From NCBI GenBank assembly GCA_964401335.1, contig CAYNYK010000001.1, forward strand, positions 124,001-188,000: 64,000 nt of DNA. Direction: 5' to 3'. A program made the translations under genes and the position numbers. The DNA is from JAAYCU01 sp964401335. Lineage in GTDB: Bacteria > Planctomycetota > Phycisphaerae > UBA1845 > PWPN01. Below, in pieces: positions 17,340 to 26,440 of this stretch. Position 1 is the first letter of the stretch, and every line of letters starts with the position of its first letter. The notes under the pieces are model-generated. The model was given only the letters and a program-made list of their open reading frames with translations. It ran no database searches and had not been told where the DNA came from.

Positions 17340-20300
17340 TCATTCCGTGTTCAGGTTGATCGGCTTGCCGGCCGCGTCGGTCAGTTGGGCGTTGAATTCC
17401 CAGGCCATGGCCCCGTTGATCACCTTGAGCAGCACGACATTCTTACCTTTCTTGCCCTGAACGGGCATGACGTTTTCCCCCGGTATGTAGCCGCGTTCGA
17501 CCTCGAAAGTACCGACCTCGGTGCCGTTGAACCAGGCCTTGAAACCGTCGTCGCTGCCGACCTTGAGCAGGAGATCGGCATCGTCCTTCAGTGTCACTTC
17601 CGCATAAGCGTAAGCCGCGGAGTTATCAAAGGGGCCGACGACGGAAGTCAGGATAACACGGCCGGTTGGATCGTCGCAATGGTATTCCATCCAGCGGAGT
17701 TGCTTGCGGCCGAGTGGATAAGTGCCGGTCAGATCCACTTCCGGCTCGCCGATATATTGTTTGTCGATACGGTTGGCCTGTTTGTCCCACGGGAACGGCC
17801 CGAGGAAATGCCAATCGGCGATATAGCCGGCCTTGCGGGCCTCGACCCCGACGCGGAACCCGAGCTGGGCAAGTTGGTCGGTCAGTTTTTTGCGTTCACC
17901 GAGGTCACTCTTGGTCTTCAACACGTTGTTGAGGATCTCGATGGCCTTTTTTTGGCCGGCCTGAGGATCGGCCGTGTCCGCCAACACGTCGGCGATATAT
18001 TTTTCCAACGGTTGGAAGCAGGTGAGGCCACCGTCTGCGAGAGCTACGATGACCCGTCCATCACGATCCACGATCAGGCCGTTGGTCATTGCATCTTTGG
18101 GCAATTCGATACGCCATTTGATCTGCCCCGTGTCGGGATCGAGGGCCCGAGCCGTCCAGGCCGGTTTAAGTTGTCGGCTTTGAAAAGCGACCATGTTGAC
18201 CGAAAGCACCGCGTTGGGAGTCATGATCAAGGCCATTGTTTCGGGATGGCCCGGCCATTGGGTCTGCCACAGCCGATCCGGCAAACCCTTGCCGACCTTC
18301 GCGATATGGTCTTGAAGGTCCGCGGTGCGACAACATACCGGCTGAGCGCCGCGGCGTTCCACCAGCACGATCTTGTCATCATTCCAGGCCGGCGGGATTT
18401 TGCCCAAGACCAGATTTATCGGGTTGCCGGGGGCCTGGCCGGGATTGATAGCCAAGGCTTGGAATATGCCCGGATTCACCGCATCCTCAATGGCGGAGTA
18501 TTGTAGACGGCCACCGAGCAGGATGTAGCGGTTGTTGAGCACCGCGATTTCCTCACCCCGGTTGGTTTGCGGGGTACCGTTGCCCGGCGGCGCGCCGAGG
18601 TATTTGCCGGTTTTCAGATCATACGTAGCGGGTGAAACGACATTACCGCCGGCCAGCCAGAGCCGCCCATCGGCGATCGTAAGAATGCCCTGGGCGGAAA
18701 CGCCTTTACGAATGTTCGGATCGAGGTGCCCGGAGGTGTCGTTTTTCCATTTGAGCTCACCGGTGATCGCATCAAGGGCGTAGATGTATGTGCCGTCATA
18801 GTCGATGACTCCCGCCCCGGCGTAGGCGACGCCGTCCTCAACCAGGACGCCCGTGTTGACCGGCCAGGTGGAGCAGAGCGCGCCGTAAACCATGATCCGG
18901 CGTTCGAGGGGGGCGGCCTGGAAACGCCACAAGAGTCGGCCGGTCGCCGCTTCCAGAGCGTAGATGTAACCATCCCCGGAGCCGACGTAAGCCCGGCCGT
19001 TCCAGATGGTCGGCGGTTGCTTGATCGGCCCGGCGGTCAGGAACGTCCATTTGACGGTACCGGTCGCGGCACTGAACGCCCGAACCTTGCCGTCGCTGCC
19101 GCCGAGAAAGATCAGCCCACCCGCGGCGGTGGGGGCGGTGGGCTGATATTCGACCGGCGGGTTGTAATCCCAGACCTTGAGCACGTTTTCGGGAATGGGC
19201 ACACGACTTGCGGCGGTGCGGTGGTTGTTGGCCCGATAGGTTGGCCAGTCTTTTTCGTCGACGGGTAATGGCTCTACTTGTCGCGGATCGCCCGGGCCGG
19301 TTTCGAGTTGACGCGGAGCGGTGGCGGCCTGTTTCACCCGCTGGTCGAAGTCGTTGAGCGAACAGAGGGCGGCCGCGCCCATGAGCGAAAGATTGCAGTC
19401 GCAAAGCCACGGGCCAAGATAAAGCAGACCGTCCGAAGCAATCACGCCATCGTTGCAGGATGGGCGAAAAGCACCGTTGTAGATGATTTTCCCTTCCGAG
19501 CGATCGTAGCGGGTCAGCCCTTCGATCCAGCCGCGACAGAACAGCGAGTCGGGCGTGGCGGTAAGCCGGGCACAGGAACGCTTGGCGAATTTCAAATCCT
19601 GAAGGGTCTCGCCGGTGAGCGGATCGAGCATCAGCGTGCTCCCGCCGGGACCAATCCCGACGAAAAGTTTGCCGTCGAGATAGATGGAGTTGGGATTAAA
19701 CGTGGTCTTGCTGCGATGCCAGAGCCGGCGACCGTCTTCGGGTGCGACGGCCACGATGTTCTGTCGGGTCTGGGCCTCATAGAACAACGCTTTGGGCGAA
19801 TAGACGGCGAAGCACGTGGTCTTGAAGCCGGGGGTTGAACCGAGGCCCTGGCCGGGCTGCTCGATGAGGCGCCGGGTTTCCGGATCATCATTGGTCCATT
19901 GGACTTTGCCGGTGGCGGCGTCGAGGCAGCGGATATGCGCCTCCGGTATATAGAGATATACTTTGCCGCCACCGAGGACCATGGCCCGCGAGTCGATGGG
20001 TTTTTCCTCGTTATGAGTCCAGGCTGGTTTATTGGCGGCCAGATCATAAGCGACGAGGGTGTTGCCGAAACCCCAAGGGTGCCGTTCCTCGTAATAACCT
20101 TTGCTCAAGGCACCCCAGCTCCAGTGCGTATCCTGATCGCGTACGACGGTGGTTTCCGCCGGGTCTTTCTCCTTACCGACGAGAGCGTAGAGCCGCCCGT
20201 TCTCGATCGCGATCCACTTCCATTCGCCTTCCACTCCGGGCACGTCGATGCGGCCTTTGGTTTTACCGGTTTGCGGATTCAACATGAGTACACCGGTGCC

Positions 20301-21197
20301 GCCGAGGTCGATCATGTAGAAGGTATCCGGTGTCGCGACAAAGGCGGACCGATGGGCGAGATAGCCGTCGGGTAGTTTGAGACTCCAGAGAAGCGTACCG
20401 TTGTAACCGTTGCGGGCCAGAAGGGTATTGAGCCAGGGTTCTTCACGTTCATGATGGGCGATGTGGCCCATGGCGATGAAAGTGCGGCCGCCGGCGGCGG
20501 TGGTGATGGCCGGCATGGCGATGTAATAGGGCAGCCCAAGCCATTGGGTCATGTACGGGGCCTTGATGACCTGATCGGTGGAGACGGGATTATTGTCCGG
20601 TCCGTGTTCCCAATGGCTCCAGGTGTCGATGCCCTCGGGGAACGGCTTGGTCAGGGTGACCCACAGGCCCGTAGCCGTCTCGCGAATCTCGGCCTTGGCT
20701 TCCGCGGCCCATTTCCTGAGCTGGTCGGGCGATAACCGTTCGCTCGATTTGTGGCGGCCGACGATCGCTCGACCGCCCGGCCGAAGGACGCGCAACACTT
20801 CCGCGCCGGCCATCTTGTCCAAATCCTGATCGCTGCAACGGACGGCCAGCAGTAGATCAAGCATGTGGTCGGCGTAAGGGAGGGTGGTCAGCGATCCGCG
20901 TTCGACCACCACGCGCCGGCCGTAGAGATTGTTTTCGTCGATCGCCCGCCGGGTCATGGCAAAAGCTCTCGGGTATGGCGTCCATACGTGGATCAACAGG
21001 TCCGTGCGCCGGGCCAGTTCGAGCGACAACGGGCCATCTTCCCATCCGACCACGGCACACACGCCGCGGGTGACGTCCGATTGGCCGAGGATTTCCTCGA
21101 TCAAGGCCTGATCGACCAGCTCGGCGGCGTAGGTTGAAACTCCCGAAGCTATCACGAGTAGGGTTATTATCGTAGACGGTAATCGCCGTGCGTTCAT
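17340..21197 (-). CDS. Exported methyltransferase-like / PQQ-repeat beta-propeller protein
   Basis: About 1285 residues from the ATG at 21197 (AGGAAC upstream). The longer open frame to 21488 is encoded by palindromic repeats and rejected. Signal peptide MNARRLPSTIITLLVIASGV, cleaved near residue 27. Residues about 40-190 resemble a SAM-dependent methyltransferase fold with a degenerate motif I (VVGWEDG) and a clear LRVLRPGGRAIV strand. Then come many PQQ-type blades (GGKVYLYIPEAHIRCLDAAT, GSDGKVRAFSAATGTVKW, GSGDGYIYALEAATGRLLW) over about 250-1080. A C-terminal sandwich (about 1110-1285) contains WHFLGPFPWD, EVTLKDDADLLLKVGSDDG and KAWFNGTEV, as in PA14-like or DUF-type carbohydrate-binding tails. 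Probably periplasmic; enzymatic role unproven. Confidence 0.8.
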   Translation of the reverse strand: MNARRLPSTIITLLVIASGVSTYAAELVDQALIEEILGQSDVTRGVCAVVGWEDGPLSLELARRTDLLIHVWTPYPRAFAMTRRAIDENNLYGRRVVVERGSLTTLPYADHMLDLLLAVRCSDQDLDKMAGAEVLRVLRPGGRAIVGRHKSSERLSPDQLRKWAAEAKAEIRETATGLWVTLTKPFPEGIDTWSHWEHGPDNNPVSTDQVIKAPYMTQWLGLPYYIAMPAITTAAGGRTFIAMGHIAHHEREEPWLNTLLARNGYNGTLLWSLKLPDGYLAHRSAFVATPDTFYMIDLGGTGVLMLNPQTGKTKGRIDVPGVEGEWKWIAIENGRLYALVGKEKDPAETTVVRDQDTHWSWGALSKGYYEERHPWGFGNTLVAYDLAANKPAWTHNEEKPIDSRAMVLGGGKVYLYIPEAHIRCLDAATGKVQWTNDDPETRRLIEQPGQGLGSTPGFKTTCFAVYSPKALFYEAQTRQNIVAVAPEDGRRLWHRSKTTFNPNSIYLDGKLFVGIGPGGSTLMLDPLTGETLQDLKFAKRSCARLTATPDSLFCRGWIEGLTRYDRSEGKIIYNGAFRPSCNDGVIASDGLLYLGPWLCDCNLSLMGAAALCSLNDFDQRVKQAATAPRQLETGPGDPRQVEPLPVDEKDWPTYRANNHRTAASRVPIPENVLKVWDYNPPVEYQPTAPTAAGGLIFLGGSDGKVRAFSAATGTVKWTFLTAGPIKQPPTIWNGRAYVGSGDGYIYALEAATGRLLWRFQAAPLERRIMVYGALCSTWPVNTGVLVEDGVAYAGAGVIDYDGTYIYALDAITGELKWKNDTSGHLDPNIRKGVSAQGILTIADGRLWLAGGNVVSPATYDLKTGKYLGAPPGNGTPQTNRGEEIAVLNNRYILLGGRLQYSAIEDAVNPGIFQALAINPGQAPGNPINLVLGKIPPAWNDDKIVLVERRGAQPVCCRTADLQDHIAKVGKGLPDRLWQTQWPGHPETMALIMTPNAVLSVNMVAFQSRQLKPAWTARALDPDTGQIKWRIELPKDAMTNGLIVDRDGRVIVALADGGLTCFQPLEKYIADVLADTADPQAGQKKAIEILNNVLKTKSDLGERKKLTDQLAQLGFRVGVEARKAGYIADWHFLGPFPWDKQANRIDKQYIGEPEVDLTGTYPLGRKQLRWMEYHCDDPTGRVILTSVVGPFDNSAAYAYAEVTLKDDADLLLKVGSDDGFKAWFNGTEVGTFEVERGYIPGENVMPVQGKKGKNVVLLKVINGAMAWEFNAQLTDAAGKPINLNTE

Positions 21198-21340
21198 GGT
21201 ATGTTCCTTTCGATAGGGCGGGATAGAGGTCATTGTATAACCATCAGTGTGGTCTAACATCGGCCGATCGTCAACCGTTGCGGGGAGGGTTTTCGTGTGG
21301 GTTCTGATGGGCCATGCCGGCGGGGTTTGCATAGTCGCAA

Positions 21341-21611
21341 AACACATATTGGCTCGAACGAGAATCCCTTCTCGTTCGTCAGTATGGGATAGGAATCCCC
21401 CGGAAAAAGGACCGAGATAGGAATCTCGGTCCAGCCAAACCGCCAAAGTCCAGGGACCGAGATAGGAATCTCGGTCCAGCCAAAACACATATTGGCTCGA
21501 ACGAGAATCCCTTCTCGTTCGTCAGTATGGGATAGGAATCCCCCGGAAAAAGGACCGAGATAGGAATCTCGGTCCAGCCAACAAAAAGGACCGAGATAGG
21601 AATCTCGGTCC
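21341..21611. repeat. Palindromic element cluster A
   Basis: Eight perfect palindromes. Four have arm GGACCGAGAT and loop AGGA (21409-21432, 21454-21477, 21552-21575, 21588-21611). Two have arm CGAACGAGAA and loop TCCC (21355-21378, 21498-21521). Two have a short arm GGGAT and loop AGGA (21386-21399, 21529-21542). A composite of about 95 bases (CGAACGAGAA type, GGGAT type, GGACCGAGAT type) is duplicated with near identity at 21341-21436 and 21484-21579. It occupies most of the 490-base gap between the VIT-VWA and PQQ genes. No gene is seen there. Confidence 0.95.
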
Positions 21612-21636
21612 AGCTTATCCTGACCATATCTTGTTT

Positions 21637-21663
21637 TTCTCCGTGTCTCCGCGCCTCCGTGGT
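21637..21663. repeat. CTCCGTG-type short tandem repeat
   Basis: CTCCGTGT, CTCCGCGC and CTCCGTGG follow each other directly, an 8-base degenerate period, between cluster A and the VIT-VWA stop. Confidence 0.6.
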
Positions 21664-21687
21664 GCATTCACCGCTTCGCCGACGGCC

Positions 21688-24600
21688 TTACTCCTGCATC
21701 GGGTCGATCTTGCGCACCGGATCGAGCAGGGCCAGGTCGGCGAGTTTTTCGCGGGGGACGGACCCGACGATGACGTTCATCGACGCGGCCACCGATTCGA
21801 TCCGCAGGCCGGCGTTTTTCAGCAGAGTGATCGTGGCCTCGCTCTTGTCCGAGGCCAGCAGAGTCACCGGCAGGCGGCCGTCGGTGATCGGCAGCTTAAG
21901 CTCGGCCGGAGCGGCCTTCTCGTCGGTGGCCAGCGCGTACAGACGCGGGTCGAGCCGCCTTTGGAGTTTGGCGTCCTTCAATACGGCGTCGATCGGCTTG
22001 TGGGCCTGTTCGGCCAGGGCCGCGATGCGCGTTTTGACTTCCTCGGGCTTCAATGACGCATCGGCCAATACGTCGCGCATCCGGCGGCCGATCTCGAACT
22101 TGGCGTCGAACTCAACCAGCGCGTCGGCCAACTTCTTCGCTTCGTCGATTTTTCCGTCACTTACGAGTTTGGCGATCTCCAGGGCAATCCGCTCAGGGAT
22201 AAGCAGCCGGCCGGCCGTGTCCTTGTCCTTGATCCGCTTGAGGGACTCGGCCAGGTCCGGAGCCGGTTCGCCTTTCCCGGCCGTATCCGTTTGGGCATCA
22301 GATTCAATGGCATCCCCGACGTTCGTCGTCGGCTGTGGGGCATTTACCGGTTGTTCAGCCGGTCGCATACGTGCCGGCGGTGGTGGTGGGGCGGTCGGCA
22401 TAGCTAGTGTTATACTCCTCTCGCTTATTATCCTGCTTCTCGTCTCGCCTGACGTACGACTGCCGTCCATCATGCCCATGCCCCCATAACCACCCATCAT
22501 TCCGCCCATGCCGCCGTAACCACGCTGCAGGTTCGTACGCCCCAGCATACTGGTCTCTGAGGAATTAGGTCCACCAATGGTAAGCGGCTGGTTGGCCTTG
22601 CGATTTGAGAAAAGTGTGAGGGCGTCAGTGTCATTCGACCGTTCTTTGAGGCGACTTGTTGTGCCTTCCGCGGGTTGGGGTGCCGCAGTGGAACCTATAA
22701 TAATATTTGCAGATGGCGCTGTGGATCCAATTTCCCCAAGCTTTTCCTGCATTTCACTGAGTTTTTTCCTGTATTCCGTTGAGTTTGGATTTGCGGCGAG
22801 CTTATCCGCTATGTCTTTTGCTTCTCTTAACAGCAACTCTATTTGTTGGACATCGCCATCTATATCCGCTAGTGCATCCACTTCCGCTAGTTCGGCTACG
22901 TCCGCGCCGACCGGACCGAAGATACCTTCGTAACTCACGCCCTCGGGCATTTCGATGGGGACGGCCACCAGGCGGGGTTGGCCGCCAATGGTGACCCGGG
23001 CCTTTTCGACCGCCACGAAACTGGTGAACGCGGTCATGATGTTGTATTGCTGGCCTAGAGTAATCACCTGCTGTTTTAGCTCCTCCGGAAACCTTCCCTG
23101 CTGGGCGGCGGCCAGATCCAGGTTCATAAGGTCTTCGACCTTGCTCCGGGCCCAGAGGGTCGCGATCACGTCATGGGCGGGTTGCTTTTCGGGCAGTTCG
23201 AGATTGAGCGTGCGTTCATAGCGTCCGGCGGCGGTGTTGCCCCGGATGGTCAAAGTCCCTTTGCCGGAGCGCGTGTACTTACCGTGGATAATCAACGGCT
23301 TGACGTCAAACAGGTCCGGCAATTGCGCGGGGATCCGCTCGCTGATTTCCAGATTGCCGCTGAACGTCAGCTCGATATCGGTGAGCACCGGCGTCTGGAT
23401 ACGTTTGGTGAAACGCTCCACGGCCGCATCGGCGTCGTCGGCCAGCAGAACGTATTCCACCTCGCCCCGCCCGGCCCGGGCCATCCCGTCGAGCAAATAG
23501 CGGTTGACGCTGTTACCGATGCCGAAGCTGAACACCCGCGTGGTGCGGGCGTTCTTCCGTATCGCGTCAATGATGGCCATATCGTTGCCCACGTAGCCGT
23601 CGGTCATGAAGCAGACCACGCGGATCGGTTTTGCCGGCTCTTGATCCACCCATTCCCACTTATGGGCTATTAATAAACGCCTGCTATTTGACGTTAACCA
23701 ATTGCCGGTAAGATTCATTAATTGACTACCCTTGCGATCCAACCGTCGCGGTGGTTCTCCGACAAACAGAATTGTCATTTCGCGGTGAAATAGGTGATCT
23801 TTGCGACCGTAATCTATCTGTACGATCACCTCTCGCCCGTCGGCGGGCAGGTCGGCCAATTCTTCCGGAGTCAGCGGCCGCGTGCCGCCATCGGCAGTTT
23901 TCTGCACCAACGCCGCATGGATCGCCTTCATCATCTCGGTGCCGCCGCTGCCCTGCTGGTTTGCCAGGAAATTTTGGGCTTCCTTGCGGTTGGCCTCGGT
24001 GAACGGGCGCGGCCGGTCCCAGAGGATGCGCGTATCACCGGCAAAGGTGATCAGGTTGAAGGTATCCTGCGGGCGGAGGGAATCGATGGCCTTGGCCATT
24101 ACCGCCTTAGCCTTCTCGATGGGGAAACCGCTCATCGAGCCGGAGGTATCGAGCACGAAAATAAGTTCGCGGGCGACGGCCTGGGCGTTATCCACGCGCT
24201 CGGGCGGCTGGAGGATGAGGGTAAAGTAATTGCCGAGCCGGCCGGTATGGGTAAAGGTCGCCTCGGTGATAGTGTCGGCCGTCTGCCGCCAGTTGAGGAC
24301 AAAATCGCGATTGGGTATTTCGTCGGCCTTGGCCAGGGCGAGGGTCATCTTGCGCGGCAAGCCGTCGTCGCGGGTGATCCGCTCGGTGGTCTTGAGCTCA
24401 TGCAGGACGGATTTCAGATCGATGATGCCGGGCCCGCCGGTGTCGATGGTCACCTTGATGTCAATGTCGTGTCCCGCGCGCTGGCCGGGCTTGACCGGCA
24501 TCGGAGTGATCTTGCTGGCGTCGGGCACTTGATCGGTATTGGGGGCAAAGCCCGTCGCCTGCTCCTTGGCCGCCTTGGGATCGGTATAAAACCAGCGGCC

Positions 24601-25758
24601 GTTGATCTGGCCGGTGCCGTCGGTATAAAGCTCGCCGATCTCTTTGGATTGGTTGCAATAGACGGCCTCGAAACGATACCACACCGTGGGGTTCGGGCAG
24701 AGCGGTTTGGCCGTGGTGGGTACGGCGTTGTGGATTAGGGTGGTCAATTTGCCGACTTGCAGTGTGCCGAGCTCCTTGACTTCGCCTTCCTGGACGATGT
24801 TGAGTTGGGCCGGGCCGAGCAGGATCACGCCCTGTCGGCCGGTCAGGCCTTCGGGCAGAACGCCGGCGGCCGTCGGCATCGAGCCGGGGATATAACGCGG
24901 CCCGACGACCATGGGGAAGGCGAAACTGTATTGTCCGTCCTTGCTTTCCAGCAGCTCGACGTAACTGATTTCAATGTCGATTTGTGCCCCCGGCTCGATG
25001 TTGGCTACCGACTGGGTGAAGATGTTCGGCCGTTCCTGTTCGAGCAGGCTGGCGACGTAACCGCTCTGGCGAGCCTGTTCGTAGATCATGCGGGCAATCG
25101 CCCGCTCGTGGATTTCGCCGACGATCACCCGGTCGCCGACGGTCATGGTCATGCGATCGACCGCGCTGCGCTGACTCATCGGGAAGGTATACACGGCCTC
25201 GATCTTGTCCGCGTATTGGTTGTAATACGTCTGTTTCAGGGTGACGCGGGTGAACGGCCCGCTGATTTCGACGTTGACATCGGTGTGCTTGAGCGGGCAG
25301 GGGCCGAGAATGTTGCCCTCTTTATCGAGCGCGTCGAGTCGGCCACCCTCCGGAACCATGATCGTATCCGCCCGCGTCTGGCTGGCGGGTGTGGTGGTCA
25401 TGAAAGGCAGCAGGACGGCCAGCAGGATCAACGCGGCGGCCACGGGTGAATAGCGGTTCATGATTAATCTCCTCAGTAGAAGGTGGCGGGTCGGCGCTGT
25501 AGCGGACCCGGTGACTTTGGTTTCTCCACCCTCTTGGATGCCGTCGGGGAGATTAAGTTCCCGAATATTTTCGTCCGCCGGTTCATTTTCACGTCCGGTA
25601 AGGTCCGCATCATGTAGTTTCTCGATCAATCGGTCGCGGGCGGCGGCGGCCTGTTCGGCGTTCTGTTGATGCCACAGCCGCAGTAGTTGATCGAGTTCGT
25701 CGCGGCCTTCGGGCTCAAGGTTGTCGTTCTTATTCATCGGGTTGTTCGGTTCGTTCAT
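21688..25758 (-). CDS. VIT and von Willebrand factor A domain membrane protein, probable sigma-factor partner
   Basis: 1356 residues. An N-terminal cytosolic stretch of about 105 residues is rich in charged residues. One membrane helix follows (about 107-127, YSPVAAALILLAVLLPFM), then a VIT domain (about 150-270: LKHTDVNVEISGPFTRVTLK, YTFPMSQRSAVDRM) and a VWA domain from about 525 with an intact MIDAS (DTSGSMSG). Next is a Gly/Met-rich linker near residue 1070 and a helical C-terminus. The VWA domain carries an insertion of about 80 residues (about 625-705) between GGTEMMKAIHAAL and IRVVCFMTDGYVG. The start overlaps the stop of the ECF sigma gene by 4 bases. By position and topology it may be an anti-sigma factor. 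Confidence 0.85.
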   Translation of the reverse strand: MNEPNNPMNKNDNLEPEGRDELDQLLRLWHQQNAEQAAAARDRLIEKLHDADLTGRENEPADENIRELNLPDGIQEGGETKVTGSATAPTRHLLLRRLIMNRYSPVAAALILLAVLLPFMTTTPASQTRADTIMVPEGGRLDALDKEGNILGPCPLKHTDVNVEISGPFTRVTLKQTYYNQYADKIEAVYTFPMSQRSAVDRMTMTVGDRVIVGEIHERAIARMIYEQARQSGYVASLLEQERPNIFTQSVANIEPGAQIDIEISYVELLESKDGQYSFAFPMVVGPRYIPGSMPTAAGVLPEGLTGRQGVILLGPAQLNIVQEGEVKELGTLQVGKLTTLIHNAVPTTAKPLCPNPTVWYRFEAVYCNQSKEIGELYTDGTGQINGRWFYTDPKAAKEQATGFAPNTDQVPDASKITPMPVKPGQRAGHDIDIKVTIDTGGPGIIDLKSVLHELKTTERITRDDGLPRKMTLALAKADEIPNRDFVLNWRQTADTITEATFTHTGRLGNYFTLILQPPERVDNAQAVARELIFVLDTSGSMSGFPIEKAKAVMAKAIDSLRPQDTFNLITFAGDTRILWDRPRPFTEANRKEAQNFLANQQGSGGTEMMKAIHAALVQKTADGGTRPLTPEELADLPADGREVIVQIDYGRKDHLFHREMTILFVGEPPRRLDRKGSQLMNLTGNWLTSNSRRLLIAHKWEWVDQEPAKPIRVVCFMTDGYVGNDMAIIDAIRKNARTTRVFSFGIGNSVNRYLLDGMARAGRGEVEYVLLADDADAAVERFTKRIQTPVLTDIELTFSGNLEISERIPAQLPDLFDVKPLIIHGKYTRSGKGTLTIRGNTAAGRYERTLNLELPEKQPAHDVIATLWARSKVEDLMNLDLAAAQQGRFPEELKQQVITLGQQYNIMTAFTSFVAVEKARVTIGGQPRLVAVPIEMPEGVSYEGIFGPVGADVAELAEVDALADIDGDVQQIELLLREAKDIADKLAANPNSTEYRKKLSEMQEKLGEIGSTAPSANIIIGSTAAPQPAEGTTSRLKERSNDTDALTLFSNRKANQPLTIGGPNSSETSMLGRTNLQRGYGGMGGMMGGYGGMGMMDGSRTSGETRSRIISERSITLAMPTAPPPPPARMRPAEQPVNAPQPTTNVGDAIESDAQTDTAGKGEPAPDLAESLKRIKDKDTAGRLLIPERIALEIAKLVSDGKIDEAKKLADALVEFDAKFEIGRRMRDVLADASLKPEEVKTRIAALAEQAHKPIDAVLKDAKLQRRLDPRLYALATDEKAAPAELKLPITDGRLPVTLLASDKSEATITLLKNAGLRIESVAASMNVIVGSVPREKLADLALLDPVRKIDPMQE

Positions 25759-26336
25759 ATACCGGCCGCCTTTCGCATCATGCCGGCCAGATGTGTTCTG
25801 GCCCGGTTCAGCAGTTTGTAGTAACCACTGTGGGACAGGCCCAGTATCTCGCGGGCGGAAACGCTTGGATCAGGTTCAAGATAATGCAGGTGGATGGCCA
25901 GACGTTCCTGCTCGTCGAGATGATTGATGGCCTCGGTCAGACGATCGAGTTGTTCGGCCAACTCGACACGGGCGATGCCGTCGGGGTCATCCGAGCTTGC
26001 GGTTAAGCCTTGCATGGCGGATTCGTTCTCCCTTTTTTCGCGCCGGGCCCGGTTGCGATACCGTTCGGCGCAGACCCGCCGGGCGATGGCGCAAAGCCAC
26101 GGGCGGAAACCCGCCGGCTCGGTAAGTTGATCGAGCTTGCGATAGGCCCGGAGGAACGTTTCCTGCGTGGCGTCCTCGGCCTCACTCAGGGAGCCGCAGC
26201 GGCGACAAAGCGACAGGACCAGCGGCGCATGCCGGTCGTAGAGGCGGGCGAAAGCCTCCCGGTTACCCCCGGCGGCGGCGGTCAGGTCGCTGGCGTCGTT
26301 GTTCATCTCATCAAGGTTATGGCCGCCGTCGCCCAT
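25755..26336 (-). CDS. ECF-family RNA polymerase sigma factor
   Basis: About 193 residues. Region 2 (FARLYDRHAPLVLSLCRRCG, then SEAEDATQETFLRAYRKL, about 29-75) binds the -10 element and core polymerase. Region 4 (LDEQERLAIHLHYLE, then ILGLSHSGYYKLLNRARTHL, about 140-188) binds -35 elements. Region 3 is absent, as in sigma-E-type factors. An alternative ATG lies at 26306. Its stop overlaps the start of the VIT-VWA gene (ATGA), so the two are translationally coupled, the usual setting for a sigma factor and its membrane-bound regulator. It is divergent from the efflux operon. Confidence 0.9.
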   Translation of the reverse strand: MGDGGHNLDEMNNDASDLTAAAGGNREAFARLYDRHAPLVLSLCRRCGSLSEAEDATQETFLRAYRKLDQLTEPAGFRPWLCAIARRVCAERYRNRARREKRENESAMQGLTASSDDPDGIARVELAEQLDRLTEAINHLDEQERLAIHLHYLEPDPSVSAREILGLSHSGYYKLLNRARTHLAGMMRKAAGI

Positions 26337-26372
26337 CTGTCCACCGAAGATTTGTGCACTTCTGGCCGATGA

Positions 26373-26400
26373 TTGTATGCGGTATCGAAGTATGTATAAT
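26373..26400 (+). promoter_or_regulatory. Predicted sigma70-type promoter of the RND efflux operon
   Basis: TTGTAT (26373-26378), a 16-base spacer and a perfect TATAAT (26395-26400), about 40 bases before the adaptor start codon. It lies in the divergent region shared with the ECF sigma gene. Confidence 0.55.
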
Positions 26401-26440
26401 AAGGTAAGACAACCCGGGGTAGCCGCTAAGAAGATATTAC

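Noticed and set aside
21198..21488. N-terminal extension of the PQQ protein
   Set aside because: Encoded by the palindrome cluster; a normal signal peptide and ribosome binding site start at 21197.
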